From Fluviicola sp. (GTDB taxonomy: Bacteria; Bacteroidota; Bacteroidia; Flavobacteriales_D; Crocinitomicaceae), in contig JARWZO010000019.1 of the NCBI GenBank assembly GCA_029866325.1, positions 434,001-498,000 of the forward strand: a stretch of 64,000 nucleotides of DNA, given 5' to 3'. This document shows, piece by piece, positions 50,141 to 58,570 of this stretch. Both the position numbers and the translations under genes were made by a program. The notes beneath the pieces were generated by a model. The model worked only from the letters and a program-made list of their open reading frames with translations. It did no database searches and had not been told where the DNA came from. Each line of letters opens with the position of its first letter. Position 1 is the first letter of the stretch.

Positions 50141-51880
50141 ATGCAATCAATGGCAGACCAAGAATTAATCGAACAACACAGCCTGAAGCAATCATTCGTG
50201 TTTCGTTCCAAGATGTGGGGATTGATTCTTAAACGCAGTCTTGCCAATTTCGTATCAGGTAGCCAAAAACAACACGGTGGAACTTCGTTGAAAAATGCGC
50301 CCGTAATTGCCGCTTCGCATACCGAACTATGGAACCGGTACGACAACACACAAAACTGGATTCTCACTGCCGGAAAAATAGAAAACTTACGCATCGCCGT
50401 TCGACAAATTAACGGACTGGAAGTACCCGCCAATAGCATTTTTAGTTTTTGGAAACACATCGGAAATCCGAATTGGGGAAAGCAATACGTTATTGGTCGA
50501 GAAATCAGAGAAGGCTGTATTATTCCCACCAAAGCAGGCGGTTTGTGTCAACTGTCAAACGCGTTATATGATGCAGCCCTCAATGCGCATTTTGAGATTG
50601 TAGAACGCCACAAACACACCAAAGTTGTGAAAGGTTCACTGGCAGAACAAAACCGCGATGCAACTGTAAAATGGAACTACATCGACCTGCGTTTTAAGTC
50701 GGAATATGCATTCAGAATAGAAGCCGAACTGACAGCAACGGAATTGATTGTACAGTTCAAAAGCATGGAGAAATCCATAAACGAAAGCGACAATGCTTTT
50801 GTCTCACAAGCCGTAGCTTCCATCAACGATTGTTTCTCGTGCGGAAACACATCCTGCTTCAAACATCCGACAGGAAAAGAGGTCGAAGAACGTAGCGGAA
50901 CTACCGCTTATTTATTGGATGAAGCTTGGCCGGAATTTGATGCTTACATCGCTGAAAATGCAAAAGCTACTGACTACTTTGCACTTTCGGTTCACAATAG
51001 TCGACTCATCAAATCTGCCCGATACCGTTGGAAAAATGGTTCAGGTCGCTTGGTAAAGAATACCAACTTCGCAGCATTGAAGCGTTCCATTCAACTGCGC
51101 ATAGCAGCCAAACGCAAACAAAATCCGTTTCAGGCAGCATTAAAAGCCGATGATCTTCTTGCCCGAAAATTGGTGCAATCCATACCGGTTGATTGCACGC
51201 ACATAGTTATTTCGCAGAATTTACTCCCAGCTGCTTGGCAAAGTGGCATCTTTGGTGGTCGAACATTTGACGTACTCATGACGCGTTTACCGATAGAAAA
51301 CCTTCACCGGCAATTGGATGAAGCGCACAATTTACATCCGGAAAGCGCTACGTTAAATGATTTCAGAGCTCCCGAATCACTTGTAAATCAAGAGCAATCA
51401 GCCCTCAATCAAGCTCGAAAAATCATAACACCTCATCGAGCCATCGCTTCTGTTTTTACCAACAAAACGGTTTTACTCGATTGGCAACTTCCTAAAACGG
51501 ATGCAAAAGCGTCATCCGGAACCGAAATCCTGTTTCCAGCTTCGGCATTGGGCAGAAAAGGGGCCTATTCAATGAAACAATTGGCGCAGGAACTCGATCT
51601 TTCAGTAACCGTTTTGGGGAAAGCAACCGAGCGAGAAGGGTTTTGGGAAAACGTTGACATTAAATCGTTTACCAAGTTGGAAAATGTAAGATTGATCGTT
51701 TACCCGACAACGATTGAACACCAACCGCGTTTGCTTTTAAAAGCACTAGCTATGGGCATTCCGATTATCACCACTCCAGCTGCAGGATTACCGGAAAGCA
51801 CGTTGGTGACTATTGTTCCCGTGAGTGATTACGAGGCGTTGAAAACCGCTTTCTTATTTCGAATAAACGAGGAAAAATAA
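50141..51880 (+). CDS. VanW family protein fused to a glycosyltransferase-like domain
   Basis: 579 residues (the second Met at 50150 is an equal start candidate). Residues ~75-215 are a VanW domain: NLRIAVRQINGLEVPANSIFSFWKHIGNP, GCIIPTKAGGLCQLSNALYDAALNAHFEIVERHKHTK and RDATVKWNYIDLRFKS. A four-Cys patch DCFSCGNTSCFKHP at ~228-240 could bind metal. About 330-579 reads like a GT4-type glycosyltransferase C-terminal half: TEILFPASALGRKGAYSMKQLAQEL, VRLIVYPTTIEHQPRLLLKALAMGIPIITTPAAGLPES. VanW is an accessory vancomycin-resistance protein without a proven reaction. No other van genes are near. No signal peptide, so cytoplasmic. Confidence 0.83.
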   Translation: MQSMADQELIEQHSLKQSFVFRSKMWGLILKRSLANFVSGSQKQHGGTSLKNAPVIAASHTELWNRYDNTQNWILTAGKIENLRIAVRQINGLEVPANSIFSFWKHIGNPNWGKQYVIGREIREGCIIPTKAGGLCQLSNALYDAALNAHFEIVERHKHTKVVKGSLAEQNRDATVKWNYIDLRFKSEYAFRIEAELTATELIVQFKSMEKSINESDNAFVSQAVASINDCFSCGNTSCFKHPTGKEVEERSGTTAYLLDEAWPEFDAYIAENAKATDYFALSVHNSRLIKSARYRWKNGSGRLVKNTNFAALKRSIQLRIAAKRKQNPFQAALKADDLLARKLVQSIPVDCTHIVISQNLLPAAWQSGIFGGRTFDVLMTRLPIENLHRQLDEAHNLHPESATLNDFRAPESLVNQEQSALNQARKIITPHRAIASVFTNKTVLLDWQLPKTDAKASSGTEILFPASALGRKGAYSMKQLAQELDLSVTVLGKATEREGFWENVDIKSFTKLENVRLIVYPTTIEHQPRLLLKALAMGIPIITTPAAGLPESTLVTIVPVSDYEALKTAFLFRINEEK

Positions 51881-51885
51881 ATTTG
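51878..51885 (+). promoter_or_regulatory. TAnnTTTG -7 box of araC-type gene
   Basis: TAAATTTG overlaps the stop codon of the VanW-like gene and lies 16 bases before the next ATG. The regulator may therefore have its own promoter despite the 21-base gap. Confidence 0.4.
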
Positions 51886-51901
51886 TATCTTTCTTCCGTC
51901 T

Positions 51902-52708
51902 ATGGAATACCACGAATATCCTCCGTCAGCTGCGTTGGCACCTTTTGTAAAATGTTTTTGGTCATTGGAAAGCGATGATGAAACACATGAACGTGATCGG
52001 ATTTTCCCCGATGGCAACATCGAACTTATTCTCCATTACCGCGATTTATTTAAGAAATATGATGATGCTGGAAACGCAGTTGTTCAACCCCGAAGTTTCT
52101 TTCATGGTCAGTTGAAACGCTACTTTGAGCTACAACCAACCGGTAAAGTAGGTGTTTTCAGCGCGCGCTTTCATCCTGCCGGTTTACGTCCGTTTGTTCC
52201 TTTCAGCGTATCTAAAATTACCGACCTTACGGCACCAACAACGCAAGCTTGGGGAGAGAAAGCTATTCAGCTTGAACGCGATTTGCTTAAAGCCGATACT
52301 ACTGAACAACGTATTTCGATCATGGAAACGTTTCTCCTTGGTCAATTGAATCAGGAACAGGTTGATGCAATCGTTGAGAACTGTGTTGGTTCAATCATTG
52401 AACAATCGGGTATTACGAGTGTAGATGAACTTACGCAACAACAAGCAATTGGCAAAAGGGCATTGGAACGCAGATTTCAGCAAAGTGTGGGACTTTCACC
52501 AAAGTTGTTTGCCCGCATTATTCGATTCAATTATGCCCTTCAGTTGATCGAAAAACGTGATTTTAGTAATTTCACCGTTATTGCTTACGAAGGTGGTTTT
52601 TACGATCAGGCTCATTTTATCAAGGATTTTCACGATTTAACGGGACTCAATCCCAAACAATATTTCTCGAAAAACTTGGAAATGGTTCGTTTTTTCAACC
52701 TCGATTAA
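51902..52708 (+). CDS. AraC family transcriptional regulator
   Basis: 268 residues. The N-terminal sensor-like domain begins YHEYPPSAALAPFVKCFWSLES, the pattern of the domain often named DUF6597, and FPDGNIELILHYRD and RFHPAGLRPFVPF follow. The C-terminal double HTH is AraC-type: TQQQAIGKRALERRFQQSVGLSPKLFARIIRFNYALQLI, then IAYEGGFYDQAHFIKDFHDLTGLNPKQYF. It probably acts as an activator; the ligand is unknown. It follows the VanW-GT gene by 21 bases and precedes a small lipoprotein gene. Confidence 0.92.
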   Translation: MEYHEYPPSAALAPFVKCFWSLESDDETHERDRIFPDGNIELILHYRDLFKKYDDAGNAVVQPRSFFHGQLKRYFELQPTGKVGVFSARFHPAGLRPFVPFSVSKITDLTAPTTQAWGEKAIQLERDLLKADTTEQRISIMETFLLGQLNQEQVDAIVENCVGSIIEQSGITSVDELTQQQAIGKRALERRFQQSVGLSPKLFARIIRFNYALQLIEKRDFSNFTVIAYEGGFYDQAHFIKDFHDLTGLNPKQYFSKNLEMVRFFNLD

Positions 52709-52771
52709 ACAACGACGCGTTTTTACAATTTTCTACCAAAACCGATTCGCACTTTTGCTAAAAATTTAAGC

Positions 52772-53275
52772 ATGAAAAAAATCGTATTCTCTTTTACAAT
52801 CATTGCCCTGCTTGCCGCGTGTGCGGATGAACAATCGACCTCCGAATCAACTGAATCAACTAACAAACCCGCTTACGAAGGCCACAAACAAGCTTCGTGG
52901 TTATTAGGACGTTGGGAAAACAATTCAGATCAGGGAAATTTATCTGAAGTCTGGGAAAAGAAAAACGATTCATTGTACATCGGTACTTCTTATTTCGAAA
53001 TCAATGGTGATACTGTTTTCAATGAAAGTGTTGAGTTAATCGAGAAAGATGGTGTTCTGAATTACATTGTTTCTATCTCCGAAGGCGATCAAGGTCCGGT
53101 ACCGTTTAAGCTAACAAAATCATCCGATACAGAATTGGTGTTCGAAAATCCAAAACACGATTTCCCGCAAATGATTACCTATACCCACAAAGGTGATTCG
53201 GTAATCGCTATCATTTCCGGAAAAGAAAAGGGAAAACCCAAGAAAGAGGTTTTCGCCATGAAAAAAACAAATTGA
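52772..53275 (+). CDS. DUF6265-like lipoprotein
   Basis: 167 residues. The signal MKKIVFSFTIIALLAACADE has the lipobox LAAC with Cys17. The mature domain ASWLLGRWENNSDQGNLSEVWEKKNDSLYIGTSYFEINGDTVFNE and VFENPKHDFPQMITY fit the family called DUF6265, a lipocalin-like small barrel. Function unknown. It lies 63 bases after the araC gene and may be its target. Confidence 0.8.
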   Translation: MKKIVFSFTIIALLAACADEQSTSESTESTNKPAYEGHKQASWLLGRWENNSDQGNLSEVWEKKNDSLYIGTSYFEINGDTVFNESVELIEKDGVLNYIVSISEGDQGPVPFKLTKSSDTELVFENPKHDFPQMITYTHKGDSVIAIISGKEKGKPKKEVFAMKKTN

Positions 53276-53303
53276 TAGTGATATTATTGTTGTTGCTGCT
53301 GTA

Positions 53304-53325
53304 GGCGCGGGACGCATCCCGCGCC
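53304..53325. repeat. CGGGA-N4-TCCCG hairpin
   Basis: GGCGCGGGA-CGCA-TCCCGCGCC, a perfect 9-bp stem. It is the first of three hairpins in 180 bases between the convergent genes ending at 53275 and 53470. Its core equals that of 13311-13330. Confidence 0.75.
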
Positions 53326-53361
53326 TTATTTTGCAATAATGACCATTATTACAAAATACAA

Positions 53362-53381
53362 GTTCGCGATGAATCGCGAAC
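53362..53381. repeat. GTTCGCGA-N4-TCGCGAAC hairpin
   Basis: A perfect 8-bp stem with a TGAA loop and the same stem and loop lengths as the CGGGA hairpins. Between it and the previous one lies AATAATG-AC-CATTATT, another short palindrome. Confidence 0.7.
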
Positions 53382-53417
53382 CCACAATGATCAACATCAC
53401 AAAAAATATCCCACAAA

Positions 53418-53448
53418 AAAAACGATCCGCCTGAGGCGGATCGTTTTT
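53418..53448. terminator. Bidirectional intrinsic terminator
   Basis: AAAAACGATCCGCC-TGA-GGCGGATCGTTTTT, a perfect 14-bp stem with A/T tracts on both sides, 21 bases after the stop of the minus-strand gene at 53470. It can end transcripts in both directions. Confidence 0.9.
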
Positions 53449-53469
53449 CTATAGGGTTGTCATCGAAGT

Positions 53470-54012
53470 TTAATCTTCAATTCTGTATTTCTTGAAAAAA
53501 GCATCCCAATCCCACAGGAAATTCCCCACAATAGCATCCATACGCTTTAGGAAAAGCGGGTTCGGAGCTTGCATTCTGCGGAAATATTCATCCTGATAAT
53601 CGTTGAGGTTGTATTTGTGAAAAACCGCTTTTGACATAGCATACACCATGTTTTTTGACGGATGATTGATCCGGAGCATGAATTTCTGATATTCGCGCAC
53701 CGTTTCTTCGGCTTCGGCAGCTGATGCCTGCATCATTTTCCCAAGCTTATCAAAAATCAACTGCTCTACACGCACAGCTTGTTCCACCTCAAACGTACTT
53801 TCCAAGCACGAAAGATTGGCTACCATAACAACCATTGAAAACTGACCGTTTTTTTCTTCCTGAATATTTGGCGAAGTAATGAATGCAGGGTCTTCGTTGA
53901 TCAATTGAGCAACTTCTCCAAAACCATTCTCTACCATCTCCAGAATTCCATTCATGAAAACGTTAGCTAACTGATTGTCTGATAATTTCTTTTTCAATAA
54001 TGATCCTAGCAT
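53470..54012 (-). CDS. Conserved hypothetical protein, 180 residues
   Basis: A soluble, mostly helical protein without signal peptide: MLGSLLKKKLSDNQLANVFMNGILEMVENGFGEVAQLINEDP, then a beta-like segment FSMVVMVANLSCLES, and the C-terminal MQAPNPLFLKRMDAIVGNFLWDWDAFFKKYRIED. I know no named domain for it. It stands alone, convergent with the lipoprotein gene and divergent from the membrane-fusion protein gene. Confidence 0.75.
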   Translation of the reverse strand: MLGSLLKKKLSDNQLANVFMNGILEMVENGFGEVAQLINEDPAFITSPNIQEEKNGQFSMVVMVANLSCLESTFEVEQAVRVEQLIFDKLGKMMQASAAEAEETVREYQKFMLRINHPSKNMVYAMSKAVFHKYNLNDYQDEYFRRMQAPNPLFLKRMDAIVGNFLWDWDAFFKKYRIED

Positions 54013-54219
54013 AGGCTTAATTGCAATATCGTTCTTACAAAGATAGATGCAATTATACCAGTCAATTAGCTGTGTATTACTGAAATGTTAACTAAGTTAT
54101 CAACAGCTTCAACGAAGCAGAATTGGTTGTTTTTCCAGAAATTAACATTCCTGTGTTTTGTAACTAATTGAACGATGCACCATTTGAAATGTATACATTT
54201 GAACAACTGCATCTTTTTT

Positions 54220-55314
54220 ATGAAACTGTACTCACCCCTTTTCGGAATTATCGCCTGTGCGCTGGCCGGGGCTGTTGTTTGCAGTTGTAATAATCCTTCT
54301 GAGTCCGGACAATCAACGCAGCCAATTGTAATTGACACTGAACAAATTACAAAAGAAACCATTGTTTCCGACGCAATCGCGGATGCAACCCTTGAATCAC
54401 CAACAGTTGTAAAAGTGGCATTTGCCGTAAGCGGAAAACTGGAAAAAGGTGAGCTGACGCTGGAAGAAGGATCGCATTTCAAAAAAGGACAGTTGCTGTA
54501 TCAAATCAACAACAAAGAAGCTTTTGCTGCATTGAGTCGGGTAAAAACCGAACTGGCAACTCATTTGGTGCAACTTATGCCGGAAATCGAAACACAATTT
54601 CCCAGTGAAAAAAACAAGTGGGTACGGTTTATGGAAGAGCTGAAACCACAATTCCTTACGCCGACTCTCCCCGCTTTCAAAACTTCCAAAGAACGCTACC
54701 TGTTTACCGAGAAAGGTTGTTTGACCGATTATTACCGCCTTCAGGAAATGGAAACGAATATGGCCAATTATTTTTACATCGCCCCGTTTAATGGTATGGT
54801 GATCGCCATTTCGGAACAACCCGAAAATCAACTGAAAGCAGGAAAAGTCATTGCAACTATCGCCAAAGAAGAAGCGCTTCGTGTGAAAGGCGATATTGGA
54901 ACTATCCAGCTCAATACCTTTTCGGAACAATCACCTTTGGTTTGTACCGTTCAGGGTGACACTATCGGAAATGCCATTTACAAATCACGCAATGGCCTCA
55001 TTAATGGAAAAACAGAAAAAATGCACTACTGGTTCGACCTGAAATTGTTTCGAAAACGTCCACTTTTTCATGGAATGAAAGTGCAACTGGTGATTCCGAA
55101 AGCAAAGCGTACAGCAGGCGCAAAAGTACCGCTAAGCGCGCTGAAAGGTGAATCAATTCAGGTATTCAGAAATGGCAAAATTCAGGAAAAATCAGTTCAG
55201 ATCGAACAAAGTGATTCTAATTCAGCATTTGTAAGCGGTTTGAACTCAGGCGACTTGATAGTCGTTACGTTTCAACAATCCGTTGATCCGAAAGCAAGGT
55301 ATCAATCGCGTTAA
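54220..55314 (+). CDS. Orphan HlyD/RND-type membrane-fusion lipoprotein
   Basis: 364 residues from the Met at 54220; the upstream 15 codons lack a signal. MKLYSPLFGIIACALAGAVVCSC is a lipoprotein signal. The lipoyl-like half GKLEKGELTLEEGSHFKKGQLLYQINNKEAFAALSRVKTEL, a helical hairpin region (LVQLMPEIETQFPSEK..) and the return strand YFYIAPFNGMVIAISEQPENQLKAGKVIATI fit periplasmic adaptors of RND efflux pumps. No RND pump or TolC-like gene is adjacent, which is unusual. The stop codon TAA overlaps that of the convergent histidine-kinase gene (TTAA). Confidence 0.82.
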   Translation: MKLYSPLFGIIACALAGAVVCSCNNPSESGQSTQPIVIDTEQITKETIVSDAIADATLESPTVVKVAFAVSGKLEKGELTLEEGSHFKKGQLLYQINNKEAFAALSRVKTELATHLVQLMPEIETQFPSEKNKWVRFMEELKPQFLTPTLPAFKTSKERYLFTEKGCLTDYYRLQEMETNMANYFYIAPFNGMVIAISEQPENQLKAGKVIATIAKEEALRVKGDIGTIQLNTFSEQSPLVCTVQGDTIGNAIYKSRNGLINGKTEKMHYWFDLKLFRKRPLFHGMKVQLVIPKAKRTAGAKVPLSALKGESIQVFRNGKIQEKSVQIEQSDSNSAFVSGLNSGDLIVVTFQQSVDPKARYQSR

Positions 55315-56525
55315 TGATCCAAGTTACACAACTCGAAACGATAGTTGCTATCCGTACGTTCATAAGAACCTTCTAATTGTTGAGTCAACAAATCGATCAA
55401 TTCCAATCCGAAACCTTCACTATCTTCCGGTTTTGCTTTCCAGCTACCGGTATCACTAAATTCCAATAACAAACGGTTTAAGTCTAATTGTTTGATTCGA
55501 ATAGAGATTTCTCTTTTTTCAGTGCCATCGAACGCATGTTTCAACGAGTTGGTCATTAATTCATTGATCAATAATCCAAGCGGAACTACCGTTTTCAGCC
55601 CGATTCGCTTCACATCCGACTCAAAATAACAGTTGCTTTCTTTGTGTTCTTTTCCGAAAGAGGTCATAATCTCACTTGATAAATCACGCAAATACCCCTC
55701 AAAATCAATGGTCGACAGCTCCTTTTCTTGGTACAATTTCTGGTGAATCAGCGACATGCTCATGATCCGGTTCACTGCTTCGGCAAAATGGCGTTTGGTT
55801 TCTTTTGATTTCACTTCTTCGCCGTGCATACGCAGCAAACTGATAATGATTTGCAGGTTGTTTTTTACGCGGTGGTGAATTTCCTTTACTAACGTAGCAT
55901 TTTCTTCATTCCGTTTCAGAATGATCTGATTTTGCTCCCCAAGCTCTTGGTTGGCAATGATTAGTTGCTTTTCGGCATACGTTTGAAACAATAAATATTG
56001 GTGCAACAGATAACCGATCATAAACAATCCAAGTGCAATTTCTATTAGTACACCAATCGACTCAATCCAAGTAGCAGGACGATTAATCGGTGAAGTTCCA
56101 TTTAAAAAATAGGCTAAATGTGTGATGACTGACAAACTGTTTATAAGAAGAAAGAACAATCCAACTCTGCGGTTCAATCCAATAAACGAAAAGATAATGA
56201 TCGAAACCACCCAAATTAATTCAGCAATGTGAATGGTATTCGTTTCTGTAAAAAAAGACACGGCAATCAATGAAGATCCGCCGATAGAATAAGACCAAAA
56301 AAGGTGTTCATATCGCTTGGTTTTGTATAGGTAAATCAATCCTCCTACGGCTATCAATAGCGCAGCAAAGTATATTATGAAAGCAATTGGGTGAATGGTA
56401 ATCAATGAAAATGACAACAGCGCAAAAACCAATGAAAAAATGATTGACAAGCGCCAGGTAAGCAGGTATTTACCACGATCCGTGTATTCGGAAAAGAAGG
56501 ATGTATCAGGGCTGAAAAATCGCAT
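55311..56525 (-). CDS. Membrane sensor histidine kinase, HisKA_2 type
   Basis: 404 residues. Six membrane helices at about 23-180 form the input domain, with short loops and no periplasmic sensor. A coiled segment follows (ANQELGEQNQIILKRNEENATLV), then the HisKA_2 box EIHHRVKNNLQIIISLLRMHGEEVKSKETKRHFAEA at ~215-250 and a HATPase domain: VPLGLLINELMTNSLKHAF (N box), LEFSDTGSWK (G1) and GFGLELIDLLTQQLEGSYE (G2). It autophosphorylates and passes phosphate to an unlinked regulator; none is adjacent. A degraded copy of its 3' end lies just upstream. Confidence 0.93.
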   Translation of the reverse strand: MRFFSPDTSFFSEYTDRGKYLLTWRLSIIFSLVFALLSFSLITIHPIAFIIYFAALLIAVGGLIYLYKTKRYEHLFWSYSIGGSSLIAVSFFTETNTIHIAELIWVVSIIIFSFIGLNRRVGLFFLLINSLSVITHLAYFLNGTSPINRPATWIESIGVLIEIALGLFMIGYLLHQYLLFQTYAEKQLIIANQELGEQNQIILKRNEENATLVKEIHHRVKNNLQIIISLLRMHGEEVKSKETKRHFAEAVNRIMSMSLIHQKLYQEKELSTIDFEGYLRDLSSEIMTSFGKEHKESNCYFESDVKRIGLKTVVPLGLLINELMTNSLKHAFDGTEKREISIRIKQLDLNRLLLEFSDTGSWKAKPEDSEGFGLELIDLLTQQLEGSYERTDSNYRFELCNLDH

Positions 56526-56556
56526 AGTTTTACACTTGCTTAGTAGTATTAGACAA

Positions 56557-56613
56557 TCAATTGCCCAAATTACTTAATTCAAAACGATAATCACAATCAG
56601 ACCGTTCAAATTT
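56557..56613 (-). pseudogene. Remnant of a second histidine-kinase 3' end
   Basis: On the minus strand this stretch reads ERSDCDYRFELSNLGN then stop, matching the last residues of the kinase at 55311-56525 (ERTDSNYRFELCNLDH) at 11 of 16 positions. The frame is not connected to any longer ORF upstream, so a tandem kinase copy was probably deleted down to this tail. The neighbouring 56614-56706 shows no further similarity that I could see. Confidence 0.6.
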
Positions 56614-56706
56614 TCATCCAGCAAAAATGGTAGGCTTGAAAAATCTGATCCGATTTCTTCTTCATCCGTAAGGAACGGAAAAGCTTCATTTACAAGTGAA
56701 ACGGGA

Positions 56707-57120
56707 TCATTTTCGCTTGCGGAAATAATTGTCGTTGTATTCTATCGGTGAAATATGCATCACTACTGTATCGCCTTTGTAGAACAGCGGATAGTTTTGT
56801 TCTTTTTTGTTGAACATCACGTATTCATATTCATCCAAAACAGGAAGTTGCGTATTTGAGAACTCATATTTATCGAGCTTCTTACCATTTTTATAAACAA
56901 ACATTTCGCTTTTCCGTGTGATTTTTAAGGTGTATGTGCCGGAAACTTCAGTCGGTTCTATTTTTTTGCCATTATCATACGAGCAAATATAATCGTACTC
57001 ACCAATCAAAAAAGCCAAATCTCCTGAAATAACTTGGTCGCGCTGAAAAGATGCGCCCACAAAAAACAAACCGATCACCGCGATCAGACGCAACGGTTTC
57101 ATCCAACTTTTTGACTTCAT
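56707..57120 (-). CDS. Exported lipocalin-like hypothetical protein
   Basis: 137 residues. A basic N-terminus and one hydrophobic stretch (PLRLIAVIGLFFVGASF) form a signal peptide. The mature part is a small beta-rich domain: LIGEYDYICSYDNGKKIEPTEVSGTYTLKITRKSEMFVYKNGKKLD and YEYVMFNKKEQNYPLFYKGDTVVMHISP. This is like small lipocalin-type domains of unknown ligand. No partner gene is evident. Confidence 0.72.
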   Translation of the reverse strand: MKSKSWMKPLRLIAVIGLFFVGASFQRDQVISGDLAFLIGEYDYICSYDNGKKIEPTEVSGTYTLKITRKSEMFVYKNGKKLDKYEFSNTQLPVLDEYEYVMFNKKEQNYPLFYKGDTVVMHISPIEYNDNYFRKRK

Positions 57121-57320
57121 GACTTTTGGGTTTTAAATGTGTTTCGTATCAAAAATACCGTTGTCATTTGAAAGAAACAAGTGCGTGTTTCAAAAACGGC
57201 CGACTTAAGGTGTAAACGGCTCTCTTGGTTGAGCGATCCCCGCAAAAGGTATTCTTAGCAGTAGTAGAATTTCCTCCGCCACGCTGCCACATCTATATTT
57301 CCATGAGTTGTATAATTGAC

Positions 57321-57441
57321 TCCCACAGATACACAGATTTTTATGCGCTTCAGCCTCAGGCTGACAGCGCATGTATTATGTGTTAGATATTCAATAATCA
57401 AGCGAGACCGTTAGGCGAGCCAGATCTGTGCATCTGTGGGA
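57321..57441. repeat. CACAGAT-type inverted-repeat element, copy B
   Basis: TCCCACAGATACACAGATTTT on the left and CAGATCTGTGCATCTGTGGGA on the right are terminal inverted repeats of about 20 bases with two to three mismatches. Inside, ATGCGC-TT-CAGCCT-C-AGGCTG-ACA-GCGCAT is a nested hairpin. Interior CCGTTAGGC and the right end are shared with 4566-4673. The 200 bases before it (57121-57320) hold nothing I recognise. Confidence 0.7.
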
Positions 57442-57449
57442 AACATAAC

Positions 57450-57467
57450 GTATCGGCTAGCCGATAC
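57450..57467. repeat. 18-bp perfect palindrome
   Basis: GTATCGGCTAGCCGATAC is self-complementary over all 18 bases. One base differs in the copy at 4535-4552. Both lie 8-13 bases from a CACAGAT-type element, but on opposite sides of it. Confidence 0.8.
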
Positions 57468-57543
57468 CCACCAACTAGATTACGGAACAAGTCATATTTA
57501 TTCCAAATCATTGTCACTTCTTCCTTCGCAATTACGTTTTACC

Positions 57544-57551
57544 TATATTTG
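57544..57551 (+). promoter_or_regulatory. TAnnTTTG -7 box of porP-like gene
   Basis: TATATTTG matches the -7 consensus and lies 17 bases before the GTG start of the PorP-like gene. The nearest TTG is 30 bases upstream. Confidence 0.5.
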
Positions 57552-57568
57552 ATACTCAAACTTACCCG

Positions 57569-58570
57569 GTGAAAAACGCATGGTTGTATTGTTTCCTGTT
57601 ACTGACAGTTCCTTTTTTCGGAATTGGACAGGATATTCACTGGTCGCATGTAAACCGCCAACCGCTTTATCAAAATCCAGGGAATACCGGTCTATTCGTA
57701 GGTGATATTCGTATTACCGCCAACTACAAAGACCAGTGGCGCCAAGTTAGCGTTCCGTTTTCAACCTTTGCCATAGCCGGCGACGCCAAATGGAAAGCCA
57801 AAGATTTGAGCGGAGGATTATTATTGTTCTACGATCAGGTTGGTGATGGAACGTTTAAAACCATCGAGCTGCAAGGTTCGGTTGCCAAACAACTGAAATT
57901 AAGCTCCGATTCCATACATTGCCTTTCGGTTGGTTTGCAATTCGGAATGAATCATCGGCAAGTAAATATGAATCAGTTTTACTTCGATAATCAATTCAAT
58001 GGCATTAATTTCGACCCGACACTTCCAAGTCAGGAAACCTTTGCCAACGATGCCCGCACCAATATCTCTGCGGCTACCGGAGCGGTTTATTCCTGGAACA
58101 GATCAGCTAATGAGAAACTGACCGCGGGGATAGCAGGATTTAACCTCAACAGACCCAATCAGGGATTTTACGGCCAAAAAATACTCCGCGACAGACGCCT
58201 AAGTGTGTTTGCCATTTACGAGCGTCCGATCAATGCCGATTGGTCCATTTTGCCCGGATTTTCGTTTAACCTGCAGGGCAAATACCGCGAGTTGTTGCTT
58301 GGCGGACAAGGGCGTTATACCTTGGTCAATCGCCTAGGAACATACCGCGCTGTTGACGGTGGAATTTGGTTCCGCAGTCGGGATGCGATCATTGTTCGTG
58401 CAGGAGTTGCCATCCAAAACTGGTCGGTAGCCTTGAGTTACGATACCAATATTTCAAAACTCACACCTGCTAGTAACCTTCGTGGTGGTTTGGAGTTATC
58501 AGCTCATTACATCATTACCCGGTTCAAACCGAAAAACACCATTCACCGCGTATGTCCAGACTATATCTGA
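57569..58570 (+). CDS. PorP/SprF family type IX secretion-associated membrane protein
   Basis: 333 residues with a GTG start at 57569. The signal peptide (KNAWLYCFLLLTVPFFGIGQ) is followed by the family opening HWSHVNRQPLYQNPGNTGLFVGDIRITANYKDQWRQVSVPFSTF. The remainder alternates polar and aromatic residues as in an outer-membrane beta-barrel (YRELLLGGQGRYTLVNRLG, GGLELSAHYIITRFK). PorP-type proteins bind T9SS cargo, chiefly type B substrates, at the outer membrane. The OmpA-like gene begins 19 bases before this stop, so the pair is coupled. Confidence 0.92.
   Translation: MKNAWLYCFLLLTVPFFGIGQDIHWSHVNRQPLYQNPGNTGLFVGDIRITANYKDQWRQVSVPFSTFAIAGDAKWKAKDLSGGLLLFYDQVGDGTFKTIELQGSVAKQLKLSSDSIHCLSVGLQFGMNHRQVNMNQFYFDNQFNGINFDPTLPSQETFANDARTNISAATGAVYSWNRSANEKLTAGIAGFNLNRPNQGFYGQKILRDRRLSVFAIYERPINADWSILPGFSFNLQGKYRELLLGGQGRYTLVNRLGTYRAVDGGIWFRSRDAIIVRAGVAIQNWSVALSYDTNISKLTPASNLRGGLELSAHYIITRFKPKNTIHRVCPDYI

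Noticed and set aside
50141-51880. Vancomycin-resistance cluster
   Set aside because: Only a VanW-like domain is present; no vanA/B/H/X or VanRS-like genes are near, so resistance is not implied.
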